A stretch of DNA of 64,000 bases from [Clostridium] saccharolyticum WM1. GTDB taxonomy: Bacteria; Bacillota; Clostridia; Lachnospirales; Lachnospiraceae. The stretch lies in contig NC_014376.1 of NCBI RefSeq assembly GCF_000144625.1, positions 310,001-374,000 of the forward strand, read 5' to 3'. Under the pieces are notes generated by a model, which saw nothing but the letters and a program-made list of their open reading frames with translations, searched no databases and was not told the DNA's origin. This document shows positions 44,027 to 53,653 of this stretch, in pieces (positions within the stretch are counted from its first letter, which is position 1; the number at the start of each line of letters is the position of its first letter). The position numbers and the translations under genes were made by a program.

Positions 44027-45688
44027 ATGAAGAAAAAAGCAGTGCCGGTTCTTGCGGCGCTAGGAATGATATTGATAGTGACTGCGGGATTTTTCGGGGC
44101 CCGGTTTCTGGAACGGTATATCCCGTCCAAGGAACAGGCAGATATGACCGAGCTTCTGGGAGTACAGGGAGATGAAGTGGCCCTTTATCTTAATGAGGAT
44201 CTGCAGGAAGCAAAGGGGCTTTTTCTGGAGGGTCAAACCTACCTCCCCATTCAGTGGGTAAATGATATGCTGAACCAGCGGTTTTACTGGGACAGCAACG
44301 AAAAGCTTCTGGTGTATGCCCTGCCGGACTCCATTGTCTATGCGGATCATTCTACTATGGGAAGTTCAGGAAAACCCCTTATATGGGTGAATGAAAACGG
44401 GGTCTATCTTTCCATGGGCCTGGTGGCAAACTATACGGATATCCGCATCACAGCCTTTGACAGCGCTGAATACAAGAGGGTCTTCATAAATAATAACTGG
44501 GATGCCCAGAAAAAAGCCGTGGTTTCCCAAAAAGGCAACGTCAGGGTCAAAGGCGGAGTAAAAAGCCCTATTGTCACATGGATCTCCCCGGGCAGCCAGC
44601 TGACGGTTCTGGAATCCATGGAAAAATGGGACAAGGTCCGGACTCAGGACGGATTTGTGGGCTATGTGGAACGCAAACGGCTGGGAGAGGTTACCAGTGA
44701 GGTTCCTGTCAGCACCTTTGTAAAGCCGGTTTATACAAGCATTTCCATGGAAGAACCGGTTATCCTTGCATGGCACCAGATGACAAATCCGGAAGGAAAC
44801 GCTTCTTTTGACAGCCTGATCGCCAATACAAAAGGGGTCAATGTCATTTCTCCTACCTGGTTTGAACTTACGGACAATGAGGGAAACTTCCGGTCCCTGG
44901 CTCAGGAGGACTATGTTAAAAAAGCTCATGACAAGGGACTGAAGGTCTGGGCTCTCATCAATAATTTCAGCCCTGACGTCAATACGGAGATCCTCATGTC
45001 AAAGACTTCCACCAGGCGGAAGCTGATCGATGCCCTTATGGCGGAGGTGGAACGGTATAGCCTTGATGGAATCAACCTGGATTTTGAGGGAATCAAGGAA
45101 GAGGCCGGAGTCCATTATATCCAGTTCATTCGGGAGCTTTCCATACCCTGCCGCAAAAAGGGGATTGTCCTGTCCGTGGATAATTATGTTCCGGCTCCCG
45201 GCAATCAGTTTTATAACAGGAAGGAACAGGGAATCGTGGCGGATTATGTGATTGTCATGGGATACGATGAGCACTATGCTGGCGGGGAGGCCGGTTCCGT
45301 AGCTTCTATCAGGTATGTGGAAAACGGAATCAAAGATACCCTGGCCCAGGTGCCAAAGGAAAAAGTGATCAATGGGATTCCTCTTTATACACGGGTTTGG
45401 ATTCAGGGGGCAGATGGAAAGACCAACTCATCCTCAATGGGCATAGCCCGTGCCAAGGAATGGGTCAGCCAAAATAAGGTTGAATTGTACTGGCAGGATG
45501 ATTTGGGACAGTATTATGGTGAATTGCAGACAGAGGAAGGCCTTAAGCAGTTGTGGCTGGAGGAGGAGCGCTCCATAGGACTTAAGATGGACTTGATCAG
45601 ACAGTATGGCCTGGCAGGGGTGGCCTGCTGGAAGCTGGGCTTTGAACCGGCAGATTTGTGGGATAAAATCCGGCTTGATAAAAATTAA
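44027..45688 (+). CDS. GH18-family cell-wall hydrolase with SH3 domain (SleL/YaaH-like)
   Basis: The 553-residue exported protein has an N-terminal membrane anchor (VPVLAALGMILIVTAGFFGA). A copper-amine-oxidase-like N-domain region follows (about 45-125; LFLEGQTYLPIQWVND), then an SH3b domain (about 170-235) and a GH18 barrel (about 245-550) with the catalytic LDGINLDFEGI (DxxDxE). GH18 enzymes of this type cleave N-acetylglucosaminyl bonds in peptidoglycan, as in spore cortex hydrolase SleL. The two neighbouring genes also encode envelope proteins. Confidence 0.87.
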   Translation: MKKKAVPVLAALGMILIVTAGFFGARFLERYIPSKEQADMTELLGVQGDEVALYLNEDLQEAKGLFLEGQTYLPIQWVNDMLNQRFYWDSNEKLLVYALPDSIVYADHSTMGSSGKPLIWVNENGVYLSMGLVANYTDIRITAFDSAEYKRVFINNNWDAQKKAVVSQKGNVRVKGGVKSPIVTWISPGSQLTVLESMEKWDKVRTQDGFVGYVERKRLGEVTSEVPVSTFVKPVYTSISMEEPVILAWHQMTNPEGNASFDSLIANTKGVNVISPTWFELTDNEGNFRSLAQEDYVKKAHDKGLKVWALINNFSPDVNTEILMSKTSTRRKLIDALMAEVERYSLDGINLDFEGIKEEAGVHYIQFIRELSIPCRKKGIVLSVDNYVPAPGNQFYNRKEQGIVADYVIVMGYDEHYAGGEAGSVASIRYVENGIKDTLAQVPKEKVINGIPLYTRVWIQGADGKTNSSSMGIARAKEWVSQNKVELYWQDDLGQYYGELQTEEGLKQLWLEEERSIGLKMDLIRQYGLAGVACWKLGFEPADLWDKIRLDKN

Positions 45689-45721
45689 AAGATAACAGGG
45701 AATAGACAGAAAGGTCAGGTT

Positions 45722-47149
45722 ATGAGAAACAGGATCGTATTGGCAGCATTGCTGGCTGTGGTATGCATGCTGGCAGGTTGTTCTTTTAAGGGAACCGTGC
45801 CGGAAAGTACCAGCGCAGAGAGCGCTTCGCCCCAGGAGACAGAAACAACAAATGCGGAACCGCCCACCATAGAGGAAGTTCCCCAGACTTCGGAAAGCCC
45901 GGCTCAAGAGCCTGCAGAGGAATCCTTTAAAGACGGCTGCAAGATCCTTGTAGCGACGGATATCCATTATTTGGCCAGGGATCTGACGGATTTTCAGAAG
46001 GGCTTTCAGTATAGTATAGACCATGGCGACGGCAAGGTGATGCAGTACATATGGGAAATTACAGATGCCTTTGTGGAAGAAGTAAAGGCGGAGCACCCGG
46101 ATCTGGTGATCCTAAGCGGTGACCTAACCTATAACGGAGAGAAAGAAAGCCATAAGAACTTTGCTGAAAAACTAGGGGAGATCGAAGATGCCGGAATACC
46201 CGTGATTGTTATTCCGGGAAACCATGATATTAATAATCCTCTGGCAGCCCAGTTTGTCGGAGATACCTTTTTAGGGGCGGAAAATATCACTTCGGATGAA
46301 TTTGAGGAGATTTACCAGGATTTCGGATACAATGAGGCAGTCAGCCGGGATCCTTCTTCCTTAAGCTATGTTTATCAGGTAAATGACTATACCAGGGCCT
46401 TAATGCTTGATACCTGTCAGTACGAACCTAAAAATCTGGTGGGGGGAATGATAAAGGATGATACCTATGACTGGATCGAGGATCAGATGGAGGAGGCCTG
46501 GAATCTGGGTATGAACGTGATTCCCGTAGGCCACCATAATCTTCTTGAAGAAAGTGAGGTATACTTACAGGACTGCACCATTGAACACGGTGAACAGCTT
46601 ATTGACCAGTTGGAAAGTTGGGAAGTGCCCTTGTTTTTAAGCGGACACCTTCATGTGCAGCATTATATGAGATCAGGCAGCGATTCCGGGATTTACGAGA
46701 TTGTCACCAGTTCCCTGTCCACCCCACCCTGTCAGTATGGGGTTTTGTATTATGGTAACGACGGCAACTTCCGGTATCATACGAAATCTCTGGATATGAA
46801 GGGTTGGGCAAAAAACACGGGAAGCACTGATAAGAATCTTTTAAGCTTTGATGAATTTGGGAAAAAGTTTTTAAGCAGAGTATTTTATAATCAGGCACAG
46901 GATGAATTCAAGAGACTTGATACTTTTAAGGGACTGACCAAATATCAGAAGGAACAGATGGCAAAGGTCTATTCAGAGCTTAACACCGCCTGCTATGCAG
47001 GAAAGGTAGTGGATATCCGGGATAAGGCCAAAGCAAAGGCCGGCTACAAGATGTGGGAAGAGGAAGGGTATCCCAGCATTCTGGCCCAATATCTGGAGTG
47101 GATCACTTCCGATGGGACAAAGGACTATAATACATTGAGCTCAGAATGA
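45722..47149 (+). CDS. Metallophosphoesterase lipoprotein
   Basis: The 475-residue protein has a lipobox (MLAGC at 17-21), a Ser/Thr/Glu-rich linker and a calcineurin-type domain. Its metal motifs are LVATDIHYLA, LSGDLTYNG, IPGNHDIN, GHHNLL and SGHLHVQHY. It is anchored outside the membrane and hydrolyses phosphoesters of unknown identity. It follows the GH18 gene by about 30 bases and may share its transcript. Confidence 0.9.
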   Translation: MRNRIVLAALLAVVCMLAGCSFKGTVPESTSAESASPQETETTNAEPPTIEEVPQTSESPAQEPAEESFKDGCKILVATDIHYLARDLTDFQKGFQYSIDHGDGKVMQYIWEITDAFVEEVKAEHPDLVILSGDLTYNGEKESHKNFAEKLGEIEDAGIPVIVIPGNHDINNPLAAQFVGDTFLGAENITSDEFEEIYQDFGYNEAVSRDPSSLSYVYQVNDYTRALMLDTCQYEPKNLVGGMIKDDTYDWIEDQMEEAWNLGMNVIPVGHHNLLEESEVYLQDCTIEHGEQLIDQLESWEVPLFLSGHLHVQHYMRSGSDSGIYEIVTSSLSTPPCQYGVLYYGNDGNFRYHTKSLDMKGWAKNTGSTDKNLLSFDEFGKKFLSRVFYNQAQDEFKRLDTFKGLTKYQKEQMAKVYSELNTACYAGKVVDIRDKAKAKAGYKMWEEEGYPSILAQYLEWITSDGTKDYNTLSSE

Positions 47150-47210
47150 CAGGAAAGTCGCAGGGAGCAGTTCTTTTTTATTTCGCAGAAAGATATAATT
47201 CATTAAGAAG

Positions 47211-47924
47211 ATGAATCAGGTAGGAAATGTGAAATTAAAGAAATGGGAACCCTTTATGGCACTGATATTGCTGGTGCTGGTATATGTGATATCAACCCAG
47301 GCCGGAAAAATGGCGGCAGGAGTCAACGCAAAGCCCGGGAGAAAAAAACCTGTGGTTGTCATCGATGCGGGACATGGAGGAAATGATCCGGGAAAAATCG
47401 GCATTGACGGAAGCCTGGAAAAGGATATAAATCTGCAGGTTGCAAAACGGTTGAAGAAATATCTGGAAGCTTCCGATGTGGAAGTGGTCCTGACCAGAGA
47501 AGATGACAACGGACTGTATTCAGAGAGAGACAGCAGAAAAAAGATGGCGGATATGAGCAAGCGCTGTGAGATTATCAATGATGTAAGTCCGGCACTCACT
47601 GTCAGCATTCACCAGAACAGCTATCATCAGGAGGACGTTTCCGGAGGACAGGTATTTTACTATAAAAGGTCTGATAACGGAAAAAAACTGGCGGAAATCC
47701 TGCAAGACCGGTTTGACTATGTGCTGGGTGAAAAAAACACCAGACTGGCAAAGCCCAATGATAATTACTATCTGCTTTTGCATGTAAAGACTCCTATCGT
47801 AATTGTGGAATGCGGTTTTTTGACCAATTGGAAGGAATCCGCCCTTTTGAATTCTCCGGATTACCAGGACCGGCTGGCCTGGACGATTCACATGGGAATC
47901 ATGGAGTATCTAAATGGTAGGTGA
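47211..47924 (+). CDS. cwlD: N-acetylmuramoyl-L-alanine amidase, CwlD-like
   Basis: The 237-residue protein has an N-terminal membrane helix (FMALILLVLVYVIS), then an Amidase_3 domain with zinc motifs VIDAGHGGNDPG, EKDINL and SIHQNSY, and the catalytic Glu in IVECGFLTN. CwlD is needed to make muramic-delta-lactam in spore cortex, so a sporulation role is likely. A terminator follows. Confidence 0.88.
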   Translation: MNQVGNVKLKKWEPFMALILLVLVYVISTQAGKMAAGVNAKPGRKKPVVVIDAGHGGNDPGKIGIDGSLEKDINLQVAKRLKKYLEASDVEVVLTREDDNGLYSERDSRKKMADMSKRCEIINDVSPALTVSIHQNSYHQEDVSGGQVFYYKRSDNGKKLAEILQDRFDYVLGEKNTRLAKPNDNYYLLLHVKTPIVIVECGFLTNWKESALLNSPDYQDRLAWTIHMGIMEYLNGR

Positions 47925-47957
47925 AGTGAATAGGAAAACGTATCAATTACATAAAGG

Positions 47958-48001
47958 AACGCCTTGAATATGGTCTTTTCAGACCAATCAAGGCGTTTTT
48001 T
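47958..48001 (+). terminator. Terminator after cwlD
   Basis: AACGCCTTGA (47958-47967) pairs with TCAAGGCGTT (47988-47997), with an inner GGTCT/AGACC stem and Ts at the end. Confidence 0.88.
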
Positions 48002-48100
48002 GCTGCGGTCAGGGTCAGCGCCGTTTGGGGGCGGCACAGCTTTCCCATTTCTTCCCCAGGGATTTGGCGCAGCAACGGCTGCATTCGGCAATTCGTCTTC

Positions 48101-48940
48101 TTAGTTTTCGTTTATCAACTGCTCCAAAAGATTTTTGGCCATAAGAATATCCTTCTTTTGTTCCTCGCCGGATATTTCCCGTTCAATGGTGATATCACCG
48201 GTATATCCAATATCTTTCAGCTTTGCCACAAAGGCGGGATAATTGACCTTCCCTTTCCCAAGGGGCACCTCCTGGCCCAGCTTATGTCCGTCAGTGGGAT
48301 AGTTTCCGTCCTTTCCATGAATCCCCATGACATATTCCCCAAATACTTCCAGGGCGTCTATTGGATTCGCCTTTCCATACATTATTAAATTGGCAGGATC
48401 TAAATTGATCCCCACATTGCCTTTTCCTGTTTCCTTTTCTATGTCCTGAATGGCTCTTTTTAACGTAACAGGAGTTTCCTGCCCTGTTTCAAAAAGAAAG
48501 TTCTGCTGATTCTTTTTACACTGTTTTACCAAAGCTTTCAAGCAGGCCAGGACAGCCGGATAATTGGGATCATAGGGGTTTTCCGGCATGTATCCCACAT
48601 GGGTCGCTACATCCCGCACCTGGATCATGGCTGCGAAATCAATCCCCTTTTGAAGTGTCTTCATCCGCTCAAAACGGAAGGCTTCCGGTACCAGGCCCAG
48701 TGTAAGCTGCCCGTCATAGAAATCCCACACCTTGGGGCCTTCCCAGCCGCACCAGAAAGCTGTAATATCCACGTTGTGGCGGCTTGCGGCAGCATTTACC
48801 TGATCTGCCGTGCATTGACTCATCAGGTCCTGATCCCAGCATACCAGCTGGCAGCTTTCCATCCCCATGGACCGCAGCTCCCTAAATCTTTCATCCACAT
48901 CCGTATCCCGGAAAAGTTCAACCATAACTCCGATTCTCAT
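48101..48940 (-). CDS. Sugar phosphate isomerase/epimerase (AP endonuclease-2-like TIM barrel)
   Basis: The 279-residue protein shows the family motifs GVMVELFRDTDVDERFRELR, LFETGQETP, GINLDPANLIMYG and GIHGKDGNYPTDGHKLGQEV, with metal-binding Glu/Asp/His residues. It is probably a xylose-isomerase-like epimerase acting on the sugar imported by the ABC system upstream. It is the last gene of that operon. Confidence 0.86.
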   Translation of the reverse strand: MRIGVMVELFRDTDVDERFRELRSMGMESCQLVCWDQDLMSQCTADQVNAAASRHNVDITAFWCGWEGPKVWDFYDGQLTLGLVPEAFRFERMKTLQKGIDFAAMIQVRDVATHVGYMPENPYDPNYPAVLACLKALVKQCKKNQQNFLFETGQETPVTLKRAIQDIEKETGKGNVGINLDPANLIMYGKANPIDALEVFGEYVMGIHGKDGNYPTDGHKLGQEVPLGKGKVNYPAFVAKLKDIGYTGDITIEREISGEEQKKDILMAKNLLEQLINEN

Positions 48941-48965
48941 GGAACAATCCCTCTCTTTCTTTTTA

Positions 48966-49793
48966 TTAACCCTTGACGGCCCCTGCTGTTATACCGCCTA
49001 CTATGTGCTTTTGCATGATAACAAAGAATACCAGGCTTGGAACCATGGACATGACGATTCCGGGAAGGGCGTGTTCCCAGTCCGCTGTCTGTGCAGAAAA
49101 CTGCATATAAAGAGCATTTTGAATGTTCATGGCTTTGGCATTGCCTCCGACAATCAGCTGGTTGGTGATGATGTCATTCCATATGGCAAGAGTATCCAGA
49201 ACCACCACTGTGGTCAGGATGGGCTTTAGCAGGGGAAGAACAATGGCAAAATAGGTCCTTACTTTTGATGCACCGTCAATGCATGCACATTCCTCCAGCT
49301 CAATTGGGACATTTTTTACAAAACCGTGGATCATATAAACCGCTAAGGGCATGCAAAGTCCTGTATTAACCAAAATATATCCCGATTTATGCCCGGTCAT
49401 GCCCACACTGGCCACCAGCCTAGTGAGAGTGATCATGTAGGACTGGAAGGGCACCATCATGGGCATGATAATGAGTATAAAGCATACTGCGGACAGCCGT
49501 CCCTTTGTCCTGGCCAGCTGATAGGCGGCCATAGGAGCCAGCAGGGTGATCACCAGCACGGTACATGCCGTATAAAGCAGGGTATTGCTGATGAGCAGGG
49601 GAAAACGGAATTTCGTCCATGTTTCCAAGTACATGGTTAAGCTCCAGCTCTTTGGCAGGGACAGAAACCTTTGAAGCATATCGTTGTAAGGCTTAAAGGA
49701 ATTGATAAAAATCAGAAGCAGGGGCATCAGCCAGAACACGGAACAGACAAACACAATAGCAGAAAGCACGCTTACTTTTTTAACTTTTTTCAT
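48966..49793 (-). CDS. Carbohydrate ABC transporter permease (MalG type)
   Basis: The 275-residue protein has six helices and the EAA-type loop ELEECACIDGASKVRTYFAIVLPLLKP. It starts at the stop of the MalF-type gene with a short overlap. CUT1 family importers use such a permease pair with an external ATPase. No ATPase gene is in the operon, so a shared MsmK-like ATPase elsewhere is assumed. Confidence 0.93.
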   Translation of the reverse strand: MKKVKKVSVLSAIVFVCSVFWLMPLLLIFINSFKPYNDMLQRFLSLPKSWSLTMYLETWTKFRFPLLISNTLLYTACTVLVITLLAPMAAYQLARTKGRLSAVCFILIIMPMMVPFQSYMITLTRLVASVGMTGHKSGYILVNTGLCMPLAVYMIHGFVKNVPIELEECACIDGASKVRTYFAIVLPLLKPILTTVVVLDTLAIWNDIITNQLIVGGNAKAMNIQNALYMQFSAQTADWEHALPGIVMSMVPSLVFFVIMQKHIVGGITAGAVKG

Positions 49794-50677
49794 TACGCCT
49801 CTATCTCCTTACCCTTGGTAACCTTAAGCTGTATCGCTGTGACTATGAGCACGAATACGACAAAAACCAGGGACTTTGCAGTGGCCATGCCATACCGGTT
49901 GCTGAAAAATGCTTCCTTATAGATATTGTAGGCCACGGATACAGTGGAATTTGCAGGCCCGCCCTTGGTAAATACCATAATAACATCAAACAGCTTGAAG
50001 GAGAATGTCAGGGAGGTAAGCATACAGATGGAAACTGCGGGCATGATCAGTGGAATGGTCACCCTTCTCAGCACCTGGAACCGGTTGGCCCCATCGATTT
50101 TTGCAGCCTCGGTCAGTTCTCTTGGCACGGAAATGATACCGGCAATGTAGTTTACCATATAGAATCCAAGATTCTGCCACACAGTCATGAGCACCACTAC
50201 AAAGAATGCCAGCTTTGCTGTGCCGAGCCAGCTCCAGTGAAAGACCTCCCAGCCGGTGGTCCGGTACAGGGCCTCGAAGCCCGGGCCAAGAATGAATTTC
50301 CAGATCAGGCTGATGGCTGTCAGGCTGATGATATATGGGATGTAATAAAATGCCCGCCCCACACTTGAGCTTTTTTTCTCCTCTGCCATGACTAGAGCCA
50401 CGGTCAGGGACAGGAGATTCACCGCTACCACATAAAATACTGAGAACTTAAGTGTAAATGCGGCGCCTTTCCAAAACAAAGCATCATTTGAGAATATATG
50501 TACAAAGTTCTGAAGCCCTACAAACCTCATGTCCCTGCTGATCCCGTTCCATTCAAAGACAGAGTAGTACAGGTTCATCAGAAATGGCACATCAGTGGAA
50601 AAAAGCACAAAACCTAACGCCGGAAATACAAACAATGCAAATATTAAGAAATCTTTTGCTTTCCCTTTCTCTATCAC
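49793..50677 (-). CDS. Carbohydrate ABC transporter permease (MalF/UgpA type)
   Basis: A GTG start at 50677, seven bases after GGGAGG, is preferred over a TTG upstream. The roughly 294-residue protein has six helices and the loop ELTEAAKIDGANRFQVLRRVTIPLIMP. It pairs with the MalG-type protein to form the channel. Confidence 0.93.
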   Translation of the reverse strand: MIEKGKAKDFLIFALFVFPALGFVLFSTDVPFLMNLYYSVFEWNGISRDMRFVGLQNFVHIFSNDALFWKGAAFTLKFSVFYVVAVNLLSLTVALVMAEEKKSSSVGRAFYYIPYIISLTAISLIWKFILGPGFEALYRTTGWEVFHWSWLGTAKLAFFVVVLMTVWQNLGFYMVNYIAGIISVPRELTEAAKIDGANRFQVLRRVTIPLIMPAVSICMLTSLTFSFKLFDVIMVFTKGGPANSTVSVAYNIYKEAFFSNRYGMATAKSLVFVVFVLIVTAIQLKVTKGKEIEA

Positions 50678-50730
50678 TTTCACGCCTCCCAATTTCCCTT
50701 TCCTAAAGATACGGCCGTTTCAGCCAGAGA

Positions 50731-51999
50731 TTAGTTTTTCTGGACCGGCCAGCCGTTCTGGAATTCTTCTGTCACCTGCTGCGCGGTCATGTCACCAATC
50801 ATGTATGCCTGTATGGCAGGGCCTACAATGTCAGAATATCCGTTAGGTGCAATGGTGTGGATCCATCCATTGGTTTTGCCGGCTTCTACGTATGCAGCCG
50901 CATCGTTGGCCAGAGCGCCCTTTACTTCCATGGTTGTCTTGGCCCCAGGTACGCCTCCTACCCCGTCGCACATCCATTTCTGTCCTTCGTCTGAAGTAAG
51001 GATGTATTCCAGATACTCCTTAGCCAGGTCTAAATGCTTGGAATCCTTGTTCACAATATAGGTCCAGTTACAGGAAGAGAGAAGGGTGGCATCTTCCGGA
51101 TTATCGCTGACAGGACAGGGGAGGAATGCCAGGCGGGCATTGGGGTTAAAGGAATCCAGAGTGGATTGGCACCAGTCTCCCATGTGGATCATGGCAGCCT
51201 GCCCGTTTGCCAGCATATTTTCACTTGTTTCCCAATCCACTTCCAGAGGTTTGTCAGGACCGTATTTTACAGCCAGATCCAGGAAGCGGAAGAGGTTCTG
51301 GAAATTCTTCATATCGGCAAATTTTAAATCACCGCTGTTTAATTTGTCCACAACTCCCTTGGCATCCAGAGACTTATCCATCATGAAATGGGTGGAAAGG
51401 TGATGAAGGACCCAAGTTTCCTTTCCTGCAAGGGCAAATGCCGTGATTCCGGCCGCCGACAGCTTCTCGCAGGCTGCTTCAAGCTCATCCATGGTATCTG
51501 GCAGCTCCGTGATGCCGGCTTTTTCAAACAGATCCTTATTATAAATCAGACCTAAATTTTCATAGGTCCATGGCAGGGACATAATGTTTCCGGCCCCGTC
51601 CTTTCCGGTTTCCAGGGCGGCATCTTTGAATTTTCCCAATACCTCTTTGTCCTCTGACCAGTTATAGGCATATTCGTAATATTTCTGGGCTGCCGTGCCT
51701 GACTCCACATCGAATACATCAGGGATGTCTCCTGAATTAACGCGGGACTGAAGCAAAGTGCTGCTGTCATTGGCTGCATGCTGTACTTCGATTTTCACAC
51801 CTGGGTGGGCTTCTTCAAATTTCCTGGCCATTTCCCCATATTCTTCCAGGCCGTAGGCGTGGGCGTCAAATACCTTTAAGGTGATTTCCTCTGCTGTTTT
51901 TGCCGGATTCTTGGAAACACTTCCGCTGCATGCCGTCAGGCCTGGGACCGTTAATGCGGTTGCCGTCAGGATTGCCAGTGCTCTTGCTTTTTTCATCAT
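50731..51999 (-). CDS. Sugar-binding lipoprotein of the ABC importer
   Basis: The 422-residue protein has a signal peptide and lipobox (LTACS at 21-25) and the family-1 solute-binding fold (EEITLKVFDAHAYGLEEYGEMARKFEE, SLPWTYENLGLIYNKDLFEKAG). It is the outermost component of the importer. AGGAGGAAAA lies upstream. Confidence 0.93.
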   Translation of the reverse strand: MMKKARALAILTATALTVPGLTACSGSVSKNPAKTAEEITLKVFDAHAYGLEEYGEMARKFEEAHPGVKIEVQHAANDSSTLLQSRVNSGDIPDVFDVESGTAAQKYYEYAYNWSEDKEVLGKFKDAALETGKDGAGNIMSLPWTYENLGLIYNKDLFEKAGITELPDTMDELEAACEKLSAAGITAFALAGKETWVLHHLSTHFMMDKSLDAKGVVDKLNSGDLKFADMKNFQNLFRFLDLAVKYGPDKPLEVDWETSENMLANGQAAMIHMGDWCQSTLDSFNPNARLAFLPCPVSDNPEDATLLSSCNWTYIVNKDSKHLDLAKEYLEYILTSDEGQKWMCDGVGGVPGAKTTMEVKGALANDAAAYVEAGKTNGWIHTIAPNGYSDIVGPAIQAYMIGDMTAQQVTEEFQNGWPVQKN

Positions 52000-52026
52000 A
52001 ATTTTCCTCCTAAAATATGAAATTTT

Positions 52027-53058
52027 TTAAAGATACCTTTTATTTACATACTCCTTAGCCAGCTTCCACTCTTTTATGGCCTGACTCACTGACTGGATGC
52101 CTTCTTCAAGCGGAGCGATTTCCACAGGCTTCCCTTCCTGGAGACACTGGATAAAATATTTTATTTCCGTATAATAGGGCCCAAGATTGGAGATGTTGAT
52201 CCCTGCCGAATCATCGTTCACGTCATACTCCCGGTGAAGCTTGGGATGCTGGATCCTGCCGTCATTTCCATAGACGGTCAGGGAAGGTTTTTCCCTTCCC
52301 TTAAATACAACGCTGGCTTCTTCAAAGCATGCGTGGAAGCTGGCTTCAAAAGGAAGTGCGGAGCTTACATCCCATATGCCTTCCGTTATGGCAAAGATCT
52401 TGCCAAATTCGTAAGCAGTGAAGATCTGGTTGATCATGCCGCTGGAAAAGGCTGTTGCCCTTACATCAAAGGAATCCGGCTCTCCAAGCATATATCTGAG
52501 GAAATCCAGGTCATGGACATGGAGGTCTAAAACCACGGAACCGCTTTTTCCTTCCTGGTGGAACCAGTCCTCATATCCCCAGGCGGCGTCTCCGCTGACT
52601 CTTTGCATTGTGATGGATTTTAGTTCCCCAAACCTGCCGGTTTCGCAGCACTCTTTCAGATAGCGGTATTCGTCAAAAGATCGTACCACCTGCCCTACCA
52701 TAACCTGGACTTTGTTTTTTTTCTTTGCTTGTATAAGCTTTTGGGCTTCTTCCTCTGTGAGACATACAGGTTTTTCCACAAACACATGGATCCCTTTGTC
52801 CATGGCAGCCAGCGCGTGTTCTGTATGGAGATAGCTGGGAAGGCAGATATGTACGCTGTCTAAGGTTTCCGACTCCAAAAGTTCCATGCCGGTTTGATAC
52901 AGTCTTGCTTTTGGCCATTGAAGGGCCGCTTTTTCAAGGTATTCGGTCCTGCAGTCTGCCAGAGCCGTTACTTCTACATTCATTTTTTCTGACAGTGCTT
53001 TTAACGACAGGTTATGAGTCGTGCCCATTCCTCCGCATCCGATCAGTCCTACTTTCAT
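52027..53058 (-). CDS. Gfo/Idh/MocA-family oxidoreductase
   Basis: The 343-residue protein has the NAD-binding start KVGLIGCGGMGTTHNLSL, the catalytic region HVFVEKPVCLTEEEA and the C-terminal domain start SGSVVLDLHVHDLDFLRYMLG. It oxidises or reduces a sugar or inositol-type substrate. It is the first gene of the ABC operon, so it probably acts on the imported compound. Confidence 0.92.
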   Translation of the reverse strand: MKVGLIGCGGMGTTHNLSLKALSEKMNVEVTALADCRTEYLEKAALQWPKARLYQTGMELLESETLDSVHICLPSYLHTEHALAAMDKGIHVFVEKPVCLTEEEAQKLIQAKKKNKVQVMVGQVVRSFDEYRYLKECCETGRFGELKSITMQRVSGDAAWGYEDWFHQEGKSGSVVLDLHVHDLDFLRYMLGEPDSFDVRATAFSSGMINQIFTAYEFGKIFAITEGIWDVSSALPFEASFHACFEEASVVFKGREKPSLTVYGNDGRIQHPKLHREYDVNDDSAGINISNLGPYYTEIKYFIQCLQEGKPVEIAPLEEGIQSVSQAIKEWKLAKEYVNKRYL

Positions 53059-53653
53059 TTCTTTAACCTCTTTCCTTAGTTTGTACAGTGACCTTACTAA
53101 TAGATTGAAAAATTAAAAGCCTTTGAAATTAAAATGCAAAATATCGGCTTTTGTTTTGTATAAAACGGATTTGATTCTTGGCTTTACAATAGCATTAAGT
53201 AACATATATGTCAATATATTTTTTGAATACCGTTATTTTTAATGGATAATATGTGAATTATAACGATATATAGTTATAAAAATTATATAATATACATAAA
53301 ATTAAAATATTAATCATTTGCGTTTACAATTATATCATCTAATTTTGTTTATTTACTTAGAATTATATCATTTGAAAATATCATTTACCGGTAATGTTTA
53401 TGGGATTTTTTAATAATGCTGTTTTTTCTGGATTTTTTTCAGGATTATTGCAACTGATCCTGGTTTGTGATAACATATATTTAATAATGTGACTTTACAA
53501 ATGAAGTATAAGGGGGTGTGCTTGAGGCGATTCGTCATCATGAGATCATGAAAAGAGCAAGGGAAAACATCTGTGTTCATCCGTTTGGAGATGGCAAGGA
53601 AGATGCAGTTGAACCGGTATTTTATTAAAACAAGCAAAGGACAGAAGGATATT
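53059..53653. promoter_or_regulatory. Divergent 595-base control region
   Basis: This is an AT-rich gap between the ABC operon and the ROK gene. It contains the palindrome TTATAAC-GATATATA-GTTATAA (53258-53279) and a direct repeat AATTATATCAT at 53328-53338 and 53361-53371 (33 bases apart, about three helical turns). These are candidate binding sites for the ROK regulator or CcpA. No gene is visible before 53654. Confidence 0.45.

Noticed and set aside
48003..48091. Short GC-rich segment after cwlD as a possible gene end
   Set aside because: No start with a ribosome binding site and no recognisable peptide; it is the gap before the convergent isomerase gene.
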